Assembly (NCBI GenBank): GCA_900757235.1
Contig: CAAENB010000040.1
Location: forward strand, 1 to 25,246
Source of the DNA: an uncultured Collinsella sp.
GTDB lineage: Bacteria > Actinomycetota > Coriobacteriia > Coriobacteriales > Coriobacteriaceae
DNA: 25,246 nucleotides
Direction: 5' to 3'
Part shown: piece by piece, positions 14,697 to 22,241 of the stretch
Numbering within the stretch: the first letter of the stretch is position 1
Layout: every line of letters starts with the position of its first letter
The notes under the pieces: generated by a model
What the model was told of the DNA's origin: nothing
Database searches by the model: none
Seen by the model: the letters and a program-made list of their open reading frames with translations, nothing else
Translations under genes and position numbers: made by a program

Positions 14697-16310
14697 ATGG
14701 CCATCATCAACAAGGGTATGTCCAGGCGTTCGTTCCTCGGCCTCACCGGCAGCGTCGCTGCTGTCGCAGGGCTTGGTCTCACCGGCTGCGGTGGCAGCTC
14801 TAGCGACGAGGGTTCCGCTTCCGGTTCCACCGATTCCGCCAACCGTGGCGGCGGCGTGATCACCGCTGGTTCCGCTTACGCTCCGTCCAGCTTCGATCCC
14901 GCCAGCACCGGCTCCGCTGTGGGCCTGGGTGCTAACTGGCACGTCGTCGAGGGCCTCTACGGCATCGATTACCACGACTACAGCACCTTCAACGAGCTCG
15001 CCACCGACGATCCCAAGTCTGTGGACGACACCACTTTCGAGGTCACCATCCGCAAGGGCGCCAAGTTCTCCGATGGCACCGAGGTCACCGCTGACGATGT
15101 CGTTGCCTCCTACACCGCTTGCGCCGCTTCCGCTACCTATGCTCCGTTCTTCCAGCCCTTCGAGTCCATCGAGGCCAAGGACGCCAGCACCGTGACGGTC
15201 AAGACCAAGGTCCCCAACTTCTCCCTGCTCAAGGATCGTCTGGCCATCGTCCGCGTTACCCCGGCCACCCAGACCGAGGAGGATCGCGCCAAGCAGCCGA
15301 TCGGCTCCGGCCCCTGGATGTACGACTCTATCTCCGATACCGAGATCACCCTGGTTCCCAACCCCGAGTACAACGGTGAGTATGCTGCTGAGGATAAGAA
15401 GATCCAGTACAGCATCCTGACCGACCCCACCGCTCGCGTTACCGCTCAGCAGGAGGGCTCCACGCTCGTTATGGAGCTCGTTACCGCTGACGCCGTCGAC
15501 CAGCTCGAGAGCGCCGGCTGCAAGATCGATAACGTTCAGGGTTTCGGCACCCGCTTCATCATGTTCAACGTCGCCAAGGAGCCTTGGAACAACGTCAAGG
15601 TCCGTCAGGCTGTCATGTATGCGCTCGACACCGAGAAGATGGTCAGCAACACCTTCGCCGGCCTTGCCACCGCTGCCAGCTGCTACCTGCCCAAGAGCTT
15701 CACCAACTATCATGAGGCTTCCACGGTGTACAAGACCGACGCCAAGAAGGCTAAGAAGCTCATCGAGGAGTCTGGCATCACCCCGGGTGCCATCACCCTG
15801 CGCACCACCGACAACGAGCAGATTAAGGGCATGGCCGCCCAGGTCAAGAACGACCTCGACGCTCTCGGCTTCGATGTGACCATCCAGACCGATACCTCGC
15901 CGGCCACCTACGCTGCCATCGACGGCGGCGAGGCCTACGATATCCTCCTTGCCCCTGGCGATCCTTCCTGCTTCGGCGCCGACCCCGACCTGCTGCTCAA
16001 CTGGTGGTACGGCGACAACGTCTGGATGCAGACCCGTTGCCCGTGGAAGGAGTCCGCTGAGTGGCAGAAGCTCCACAGTCTCATGGACGAGGCTCTTGCC
16101 GCCGAGGGCGACGAGCAGCAGAAGAAGTGGAACGAGTGCTTCGACATCATTGCCGACAACGCCGTTCTGTACCCCGTTGTCCACGTCAAGACCGTCTCCG
16201 CTTCCTGGGACGATCCGTCCACTGCGCCCAACGGCGAGGCCCTCGATGGCTTCAAGGGCATCGGCACGACGAGCATGTCCTTCAGGGGCGTTGCGACCGT
16301 CAAGGCGTAA
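14697..16310 (+). CDS. ABC transporter solute-binding lipoprotein, SBP_bac_5 family (probable sialic acid)
   Basis: A 537-residue extracytoplasmic solute-binding protein of the peptide/nickel family (SBP_bac_5, cluster C). The N-terminus has a twin-arginine-like signal (SRRSFLGL, Arg10-Arg11) and a lipobox ending at Cys31 (GLTGC), followed by a Gly/Ser-rich tether, so it is a membrane-anchored lipoprotein. Family landmarks are the start of the binding domain at GGGVITAGSAYAPSSFDPA, then FEVTIRKGAKFSDGTEVTADDV and GSGPW. The ATG at 14697 follows AGGAGA by four bases. Codon choice is strongly biased, as in highly expressed genes. The sialic acid substrate is inferred from the downstream nanA, nanK and nanE; H. 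ducreyi SatA is a precedent for a peptide-family sialic acid binder. Confidence 0.85.
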   Translation: MAIINKGMSRRSFLGLTGSVAAVAGLGLTGCGGSSSDEGSASGSTDSANRGGGVITAGSAYAPSSFDPASTGSAVGLGANWHVVEGLYGIDYHDYSTFNELATDDPKSVDDTTFEVTIRKGAKFSDGTEVTADDVVASYTACAASATYAPFFQPFESIEAKDASTVTVKTKVPNFSLLKDRLAIVRVTPATQTEEDRAKQPIGSGPWMYDSISDTEITLVPNPEYNGEYAAEDKKIQYSILTDPTARVTAQQEGSTLVMELVTADAVDQLESAGCKIDNVQGFGTRFIMFNVAKEPWNNVKVRQAVMYALDTEKMVSNTFAGLATAASCYLPKSFTNYHEASTVYKTDAKKAKKLIEESGITPGAITLRTTDNEQIKGMAAQVKNDLDALGFDVTIQTDTSPATYAAIDGGEAYDILLAPGDPSCFGADPDLLLNWWYGDNVWMQTRCPWKESAEWQKLHSLMDEALAAEGDEQQKKWNECFDIIADNAVLYPVVHVKTVSASWDDPSTAPNGEALDGFKGIGTTSMSFRGVATVKA

Positions 16311-16372
16311 GACTCGCTTGAGTCTGTATGCAGGATGTCGGTCGTTGGGACCGTATCCTCATAGTTGAAACA

Positions 16373-16406
16373 AAGACCCGGGCGACCTCGATGTCGCTCG
16401 GGTCTT
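16373..16406 (+). other. Intercistronic stem-loop after the binding-protein gene
   Basis: AAGACCCGGGCGAC (16373-16386) pairs with GTCGCTCGGGTCTT (16393-16406): 14 bp with one wobble and a six-base loop. No U-tract follows (GTAATGAG). Such structures behind binding-protein genes commonly stabilise the upstream message and reduce downstream expression, which would fit the binding protein being needed in excess. Confidence 0.7.
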
Positions 16407-16467
16407 GTAATGAGTATCCGTACTCATATACCAGTTGGTCCTACCGACAAAAGAAAGGGGAGAGAAC

Positions 16468-17424
16468 GTGAACAACTTGCTACGTTTGATTGGAAGGCGT
16501 CTTGTGGCGCTGCCGATCATGGCATTGGGCGTCACCGTCCTGGTGTTCTTCCTTATGTCGTTCTCCAAGACCGACCCCGCCTACACGGCGTTGGGTGACG
16601 GTGCCTCGCCCGAGGCGGTTGCCGAGTACCATGAGAAGTATGGTCTGGACGACCCCTGGCCCGTGCGCTACGTGCGCTATATGGGCGATTTGATCCATGG
16701 CGACATGGGCACCTATGGTGCTGCTCGCAACTCCGTTGCCAAGCGCATCTCCACGGCCCTGCCCGTCACGATGCAGCTGACCTTCATCGGCCTTGCCATC
16801 GGTGCGGTCGTTTCGTTTTTGCTCGGCGTCATCGCGGCACTGTATCGCGACAAATGGCCGGACCAAGTGATCCGCGTCTTTTCCATCGCCGGCTTGGCAA
16901 CCCCGTCGTTCTGGCTTGCCGTTCTGTTGATCCTGCTGTTCTCTTCCTACCTTAAGGTGCTCCCGGCATCGGGTGCTCTGCCTCACTTCACCACGAATCC
17001 GGCTGGTTATCTGGGCCGCATGATTATGCCCGCCATCGCCTTGGCATTTCCGCTGACGGGCCAGATGACTCGTATCGTGCGTACCGCCATGGTCGAGGAG
17101 CTCGACAAGGACTATGTCCGTATGGCTCGCGGTGCCGGCGTTCCCGAGAAGGTCGTCGTCGGTATCAACGTTCTTCGCAATGCGCTGATCACCCCGGTCA
17201 CCACCCTCGGTCTTAAGATCGGTTACCTCATGGGCGGCGCCGTCGTCATCGAGGTTATCTTCAACCTCCCCGGCATGGGCACCGCGATTCTGCAGGGCGT
17301 TCAGGGCAACGAGGCGAACCTGGTTCAGGGCGTCGTTATCGTCGTTGCTCTTGCCTTCATCATCATCAACATCGTGGTTGACATGCTCTACCTGCTCATC
17401 AACCCGCGCATCAGGACGGTGTAG
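16468..17424 (+). CDS. ABC transporter permease, DppB/OppB type
   Basis: A 318-residue membrane subunit of a peptide-family importer. The N-terminus RLIGRRLVALPIMALGVTVLVFFLMS is typical of DppB. About six hydrophobic helices follow, and the cytoplasmic coupling (EAA) loop is visible at EELDKDYVRMARGAGVPEKVVVGINVLRNALI. The C-terminus ends in LYLLINPRIRTV, a common DppB ending. The start is GTG at 16468, with AAGGGGAGA a few bases upstream. It pairs with the permease half of the next gene, which begins three bases after this stop. Substrate is assigned only by locus context. Confidence 0.9.
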   Translation: MNNLLRLIGRRLVALPIMALGVTVLVFFLMSFSKTDPAYTALGDGASPEAVAEYHEKYGLDDPWPVRYVRYMGDLIHGDMGTYGAARNSVAKRISTALPVTMQLTFIGLAIGAVVSFLLGVIAALYRDKWPDQVIRVFSIAGLATPSFWLAVLLILLFSSYLKVLPASGALPHFTTNPAGYLGRMIMPAIALAFPLTGQMTRIVRTAMVEELDKDYVRMARGAGVPEKVVVGINVLRNALITPVTTLGLKIGYLMGGAVVIEVIFNLPGMGTAILQGVQGNEANLVQGVVIVVALAFIIINIVVDMLYLLINPRIRTV

Positions 17425-17427
17425 ATT

Positions 17428-19443
17428 ATGGTAAAGATTCGAGAGAAGCAAACCGAGCAGCTCGAGAAGGCTGCCTCCAAGGGGCTCAAGCTCGGTGGCT
17501 GGAAGAAGATGACGCTGTCTTCTAAGATTGCCGCCGTCGTGCTGGTGCTGGTCGCCCTGACTGCGATTCTGGCGCCCCTTCTTGCCCCCTATAGCCCGGT
17601 CGAGATCTTTACGGCTCGCCAGGCTCCCGGCAACGGATTTATCTTCGGTACCGACGATAAGGGTCGCGATATTCTGTCGCGTATGCTCTACGGTGGTCGT
17701 TACTCGCTGATTATCGGCTTTGGCGCCACTGCCATGGCTCTGGTCTGCGGCTCGGTCGTGGGCGCCCTTGCAGCGGTTTCGCGCAAGGCCGTCTCCGAGA
17801 CGATCATGCGTATCTTGGACATCATCATGTCCATCCCGGGCATCGCCCTCGCGGCCGTCTTCGTCTCCATCCTGGGCAACTCCGTGCCGTCGATCATCTT
17901 CGCCATCGGCTTTATGTACACTCCGCAGATTGCCCGTATCGTGCGCGCCAACATCGTGTCCGAGTACGGCGAGGACTATGTCCGCGCGGTCATCGTTTCC
18001 GGCGCCAAGGCTCCGTGGATTTTAATCAAGCATGTTCTGCGTAACTGCATCGCCCCGATCATGGTCTTCACCGTTACCCTAGTCGCCGACGCCATCATCT
18101 TCGAGGCTTCGCTGACCTTCATCGGCGCTGGTATCCAGGAGCCCACCGCTACCTGGGGCAACATCCTCGCCGACGCCCGCGGCGGCGTGCTCGCCGGCCG
18201 TTGGTGGCAGGCGTTGTTCCCGGGCCTGGCCATCATGATCACCTGCCTGGCGCTCAACATCCTCTCCGAGGGCATTACCGACGCCATGGCCGCTGCTCCC
18301 TCCGCCGCCCTGGATCCGACCGATTCCTCCAAGCGCCGCGAGGCCGACCTGCTGGTCTCCGACCCCGTTCGCGCCTACAAGGAGCAGGCCCAGTCCCTCT
18401 CCGCTCGCCTTGGCGCCCTGCGCGATGTCGAGCTCAAGCGTGACGATCGCCATGTGCCCGACGAGTCTGTCGAACCGATTCTCTCGGTCCGTGACTTCTG
18501 CATTCAGTTTGAGCATCACGGTGATATCAACGTCGTCGACCATGTCAACTTTGACGTCCGTCCTGGTCAGACCATGGGCCTGGTGGGCGAGTCCGGTTGC
18601 GGTAAGTCCATCACCACGCTGGCCATCATGGGCCTGACCGACGATGACGAGCACCTTTCCGGCGAGGTCCTCTGGGAGGGCCGCGACCTGCTCAAGATGA
18701 GTAAGAAGGAGTGGTTCGGCCTGCGCGGTACCGATATCGCTATGGTCTATCAGGACGCCCTGTCCTCGCTCAATCCCTCCATGCTCATCTCTGCCCAGAT
18801 GAAGCAGCTCACCAAGCGTGGCGGCACCCGTAGCGCCGAGGAGCTCCTGGAGCTCGTGGGCCTCGACCCCAAGCGTACGCTCGAGAGCTATCCGCACGAG
18901 CTTTCCGGTGGTCAGCGTCAGCGCGTTCTGATTGCTATGGCCCTTACCCGCGACCCCAAGCTGGTCATCTGCGACGAGCCCACGACCGCCCTGGACGTTA
19001 CCGTTCAGAAGCAGGTCATCAAGCTGCTCAACGACCTTCAGGCCAAGCTCGGCTTTGCCATGATCTTCGTCTCGCATGACCTGGCGCTGGTCGCCGAGGT
19101 CGCCCATAACATCACGGTGATGTACGCCGGTCAGGTTATCGAGCAGGCGCCCACCAAGGAGCTGCTCACCAACCCGATCCACGAGTACACCCGCGGTCTT
19201 CTGGGTTCCGTCCTGTCCATCGAGAGCGGTTCGGGCCGCCTGCACCAGGTGCCCGGCGCCGTTCCGAGCCCGCGCGATTTCCCCAAGGGCGATCGCTTCG
19301 CGCCCCGCTCGAGCCATCCGCGTATTGGCCTGGACACCCGTCCGGTCTTCAAGCGCGTGCCCGGCACCGAGCATTTCTATTCCGAGCTCCCCGACGAGGT
19401 GCTCAAGGCAAATGGTTTGACCCCTCACGCGGAGGTGATGTAG
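17428..19443 (+). CDS. ABC transporter permease-ATPase fusion (DppC-DppD type)
   Basis: A 671-residue natural fusion. Residues 1 to about 290 form a DppC-like permease with about six helices and the coupling loop EYGEDYVRAVIVSGAKAP. A charged linker follows (about 290-345). Residues 350-671 form a DppD-like ATPase: Walker A GESGCGKS with Lys393, signature LSGGQ at 492-496, Walker B LVICDEPTT with Glu517, H-loop FVSHD, and the C-terminal extension typical of oligopeptide ATPases. The frame is continuous, so this is not an assembly of two broken genes. The ATG at 17428 has only a weak AGGA upstream, so coupling to the preceding permease gene is likely. The next ATPase starts immediately after this stop. 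Confidence 0.9.
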   Translation: MVKIREKQTEQLEKAASKGLKLGGWKKMTLSSKIAAVVLVLVALTAILAPLLAPYSPVEIFTARQAPGNGFIFGTDDKGRDILSRMLYGGRYSLIIGFGATAMALVCGSVVGALAAVSRKAVSETIMRILDIIMSIPGIALAAVFVSILGNSVPSIIFAIGFMYTPQIARIVRANIVSEYGEDYVRAVIVSGAKAPWILIKHVLRNCIAPIMVFTVTLVADAIIFEASLTFIGAGIQEPTATWGNILADARGGVLAGRWWQALFPGLAIMITCLALNILSEGITDAMAAAPSAALDPTDSSKRREADLLVSDPVRAYKEQAQSLSARLGALRDVELKRDDRHVPDESVEPILSVRDFCIQFEHHGDINVVDHVNFDVRPGQTMGLVGESGCGKSITTLAIMGLTDDDEHLSGEVLWEGRDLLKMSKKEWFGLRGTDIAMVYQDALSSLNPSMLISAQMKQLTKRGGTRSAEELLELVGLDPKRTLESYPHELSGGQRQRVLIAMALTRDPKLVICDEPTTALDVTVQKQVIKLLNDLQAKLGFAMIFVSHDLALVAEVAHNITVMYAGQVIEQAPTKELLTNPIHEYTRGLLGSVLSIESGSGRLHQVPGAVPSPRDFPKGDRFAPRSSHPRIGLDTRPVFKRVPGTEHFYSELPDEVLKANGLTPHAEVM

Positions 19444-20271
19444 ATGAGCGAGACCGCAGTCAACGGCGTCGAGCCGATCATCTTCCTTGATGACGTCCAC
19501 GTCACCTTTAGGACCCGTACCGGCTCGATTCTGCACCCTAACCTGGTTCACGCCGTCCAGGGTGTAACGATTAGGCTCATGCCCGGTCAGACGATCGGCA
19601 TCGTCGGCGAGTCCGGTTGCGGTAAGTCCACCACCGCCAACGTCATGTGCGGCCTGCAGGCCCCCACGAGCGGCAAGGTCTACTTTAAGGGCAAGGACGT
19701 TACCAAACGTACCGCCGAGGACCGTCGCCACATGGGTCGCGTCATCTCGGTCGTGTTCCAGAACCCGGCCACGGCGCTCAACCCCCGCATGGTCGTTCGC
19801 GAACAGCTGCTCGACCCCATGCGCGTCCACAATCTGGGCACCGAAGCCGAGCAGGAGAAGCGCGTCAAGGAACTCCTGGAGCTCACCGGTCTGCCCAGCT
19901 CCGCCGCCGAGGTTCTTCCCGGCCAGCTTTCGGGCGGCCAGCGCCAGCGCGTCGCAATTGCCCGTGCCCTGTCGCTGAACCCCGATGCCATCATCGCCGA
20001 CGAGCCAACCTCGGCTCTGGACGTTTCGGTCCGCGCGCAGATTCTGAACCTGCTGACCGACCTTAAGAAGGAGCTCGGCCTGGCCATGGTGTTCATCAGC
20101 CATGACATCCAGACGGTCCGCTATATCTCTGACGACATCATCGTTATGAATGGCGGCAAGATCGTCGAGCAGGGCGAGGCCAAGCAGGTCTTCCAGCATC
20201 CCCAGGACCCCTACACCAAGATGCTGCTCGGCGCTGCGCCGTCGCTGCTGCATCCCAAGCTCGGCGAGTAG
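19444..20271 (+). CDS. ABC transporter ATP-binding protein, DppF/OppF type
   Basis: A 275-residue ATPase that would pair with the ATPase half of the upstream fusion. Walker A GESGCGKST includes Lys61. The Q-loop is VVFQNPATALNPRM, the signature LSGGQRQRVAIARAL, Walker B IIADEPTSALD and the H-loop FISHD. The C-terminal stretch HPQDPYTKMLLGAAPS is typical of the OppF branch. The ATG at 19444 directly follows the previous TAG, and its strong Shine-Dalgarno GGAGGTGAT lies inside the end of the previous coding region, so the two are translated as a unit. A GC-rich intercistronic hairpin follows. Confidence 0.92.
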   Translation: MSETAVNGVEPIIFLDDVHVTFRTRTGSILHPNLVHAVQGVTIRLMPGQTIGIVGESGCGKSTTANVMCGLQAPTSGKVYFKGKDVTKRTAEDRRHMGRVISVVFQNPATALNPRMVVREQLLDPMRVHNLGTEAEQEKRVKELLELTGLPSSAAEVLPGQLSGGQRQRVAIARALSLNPDAIIADEPTSALDVSVRAQILNLLTDLKKELGLAMVFISHDIQTVRYISDDIIVMNGGKIVEQGEAKQVFQHPQDPYTKMLLGAAPSLLHPKLGE

Positions 20272-20287
20272 CCTCGCTTTCCCTCCC

Positions 20288-20315
20288 GTGCGCCCGGTTC
20301 CCTTGCCGGGCGCAC
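20288..20315 (+). other. Intercistronic stem-loop after the last transporter gene
   Basis: GTGCGCCCGG (20288-20297) is perfectly complementary to CCGGGCGCAC (20306-20315) with an eight-base loop. No U-tract follows. It separates the transporter genes from the esterase genes and may act as a processing or stability element. Confidence 0.65.
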
Positions 20316-20351
20316 CTCCGTTGCGATTTCGAAAGGTTGGGTTCACGAGCC

Positions 20352-21329
20352 ATGCCAAGTGCTCAGGAGCTACAACATCAATTTGGTGAATATCGAGGCG
20401 CCATGCCCCGTCCATCAGATTTCGATCTCTTTTGGAAGGATCGCATGGCCGAGGCCGACGCGGTCGGGCTTGACTATGCGATCGAGGCGGCATCGGTCAC
20501 AGATGCCGTGACCTGCCAGCTTTTCGACCTCTGGTATACCGGCATGTGTGGCGCTCGCCTGCATGCCAAGTACCTTAAACCCGTCTCGGACGAGCCCGTG
20601 CCATTGGTACTTCAGTTCCATGGATATCCGGGTGCAAGCCGCAGCTGGTTTGAGCAGGCGTCGTTTGCGGGCATGGGCATGGCACTCATCGCCCTCGACT
20701 GCCCCGGTCAAGGAGGTCCCTCCGAGGACATTGGTGGATTTGAGGGCACAACGGTCGCGGGCCATATCGTCGCCGGTATCGACGGCGACCCGGCCAACCT
20801 CTACTATGTCCGCTTGCACCAAGATATTCGCATCCTGTGTCGCATCGTTCGCGAGCTCGAGGGCATCAATCTTGCCCGTGTGTTTGTGAACGGCGCGTCG
20901 CAGGGCGGCGGTTTGGGCATTGCGACCTGTGCACTTAACAGCGAGCTTATCAATCGCGCCGCCATCCTCTATCCCTTCCTGTCGGATTTCCGCCTGGTCT
21001 GGGACTTGGATGCCGACGACATTGCCTACGAGGGCCTGCGCTATTGGTCTCGCTGGTTTGACGAGGACTCGACTCGTATCGACGAAGCCTATGCCAAGCT
21101 GGCGTACTTCGATTCCAAGAACTTTGCCCCTATGGTCAAATGCCCCGTGCTGTTTGGCACCGGCACAGCCGATACCGTCTGTCCGCCAGCGACGCAGTTT
21201 GCGGTCTATAACAACCTGACCTGTGAAAAGCGTCATGAGTTCTTTGAAGGCTTTGGCCACGAGGAGATTCAGGATTTTGACGATCTGATCATTCCGTTTT
21301 TCTGCAAGGGAGGGGAGGCTCATGTCTAA
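20352..21329 (+). CDS. CE7/AXE1-type acetylesterase, candidate sialate O-acetylesterase
   Basis: A 325-residue alpha/beta hydrolase of the acetyl xylan esterase/cephalosporin C deacetylase family (CE7). The triad is visible: Ser183 in GASQGGG, Asp274 in TGTADTVCPP and His303 in GFGHEE. The oxyanion loop FHGYPG, the family segment DCPGQGG and the RLHQD motif are intact. No signal peptide is present, so it acts in the cytosol on imported sugars. The ATG at 20352 gives the usual N-terminus (DFDLFWKDRM follows); the GAAAGG upstream is somewhat distant. Lying between a sialic acid importer and nanA, its likely job is removing O-acetyl groups from imported sialic acid. That substrate is inference; the fold and triad are directly seen. 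Confidence 0.82.
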   Translation: MPSAQELQHQFGEYRGAMPRPSDFDLFWKDRMAEADAVGLDYAIEAASVTDAVTCQLFDLWYTGMCGARLHAKYLKPVSDEPVPLVLQFHGYPGASRSWFEQASFAGMGMALIALDCPGQGGPSEDIGGFEGTTVAGHIVAGIDGDPANLYYVRLHQDIRILCRIVRELEGINLARVFVNGASQGGGLGIATCALNSELINRAAILYPFLSDFRLVWDLDADDIAYEGLRYWSRWFDEDSTRIDEAYAKLAYFDSKNFAPMVKCPVLFGTGTADTVCPPATQFAVYNNLTCEKRHEFFEGFGHEEIQDFDDLIIPFFCKGGEAHV

Positions 21330-22173
21330 GTGCGAGAGCAATGTCGGCGAGCTGATTGTCCCCGACCTTGTGGGGATTCCCGGGACGGTTTCGTCAAGGC
21401 TCTCTGAATATCGGGACTGGCACGGTGATGTTCAGGCAGATGTTTCTGATTTGGAGACATGTGCTATGAATCTTGAGATTCAAGGCCTGGCCATTACGGC
21501 GATCGATTTCGCCAATCCGTATGCCCGCTACTCCGAGGTTTCCTTTGAGCTTGGTGGCGATGTGGTCCACGCACGTTTGATCGAGCCTGCCGGTCGCGCC
21601 CGAGCATCCGAGCTTGTGCCGCTATGTCTGATGTTTCACGACATCGACCGACCCGTGCGGGGATGGCATCACATGACGAGGTTTGCGGCCATGGGATATG
21701 CCGTGCTTGCGCTGGACGATGAGGCGATTGGACCCAGCGATCTGCGGCAGGGGATTACCTCGCCTGCTTTTGTCAGGCGCGTCCGTTGGGGCTGCGCGTT
21801 GGCGGAGGTCGCGCGCAATCTTGATGGCATGGACCCCGACCGCATCTTTGCATGGGGCGAGGGCCTTGGCGGCGGAGTCGCGCTGGCGGTTTCTGCTCTG
21901 GACGAGCGGGGCCTCGCCCGCACGGCGGTTGCCAATCCGCTTCCTGGCGGCCTCGAGGTGCTGTCGTCTCGGGTGCGCGGATCGGTGCTCATGGGCACAT
22001 CGCTTATGGATACCGTGAGCGATCCCAAGGATCAGTTTGCCGTATTCAACGGTCTTGAGTGTGACCGGAGGCATATCATCTATGCAAAATACGCTCACGA
22101 GCGCATCAATGCGTTCGAAAACGAAGTCGTAGACTTTTTTAACCAAACGTTCCACTCGTGTTCTTTGGCCTAG
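21322..22173 (+). CDS. Degenerate CE7-like paralogue, probable pseudoenzyme
   Basis: A 283-residue protein that aligns with the preceding esterase: VPLCLMFHDIDRP with VPLVLQFHGYPGA, RIFAWGEGLGGG with RVFVNGASQGGG, and MDTVSDPKDQFAVFNGL with ADTVCPPATQFAVYNNL. The nucleophile serine is replaced by Gly181. The oxyanion loop FHGYPG reads FHDIDR, the RLHQD motif is absent, and about 35 residues of the lid before the Asp strand are missing. Asp230 and His259 remain. The frame is intact, with a strong GGGAGGGGAGG RBS and an eight-base overlap with the esterase gene, so it is expressed rather than decayed. A regulatory, scaffolding or subunit role is possible. I know of no described function. Confidence 0.75.
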   Translation: MSKCESNVGELIVPDLVGIPGTVSSRLSEYRDWHGDVQADVSDLETCAMNLEIQGLAITAIDFANPYARYSEVSFELGGDVVHARLIEPAGRARASELVPLCLMFHDIDRPVRGWHHMTRFAAMGYAVLALDDEAIGPSDLRQGITSPAFVRRVRWGCALAEVARNLDGMDPDRIFAWGEGLGGGVALAVSALDERGLARTAVANPLPGGLEVLSSRVRGSVLMGTSLMDTVSDPKDQFAVFNGLECDRRHIIYAKYAHERINAFENEVVDFFNQTFHSCSLA

Positions 22174-22241
22174 ACGGCCTGGACACTGCCAACAAGAGTG
22201 GGTGGCATAGGGCCGCCCGCCAGACAACTAAGGAGATTCTT

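Noticed and set aside
14522..14803. A 93-codon plus-strand frame in the leader of the nan locus
   Set aside because: It has no RBS, runs out of frame into the binding-protein gene, and its translation is Arg/Ser-rich without similarity to a known family.
14679..16184. A 501-codon minus-strand open frame opposite the binding-protein gene
   Set aside because: Repetitive Gly/Val/Asp/Leu translation, antisense to a gene with signal peptide, lipobox and RBS.
16410..16427. Small ATGAGTA/TACTCAT hairpin before the DppB-like gene
   Set aside because: Only 7 bp with a 4-base loop directly after a much larger stem-loop; not distinct enough to list as a separate element.
18079..20493. An 804-codon minus-strand open frame across the transporter ATPase genes
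   Set aside because: Antisense to unmistakable ABC ATPases; its translation mirrors their codons and shows no family motif.
22158..22241. Longer N-terminus for the nanA product starting at 22158
   Set aside because: It would overlap the end of the preceding gene and translate the AAGGAG site; the GTG at 22242 gives the usual family length and places Lys165 and Tyr137 at family positions.
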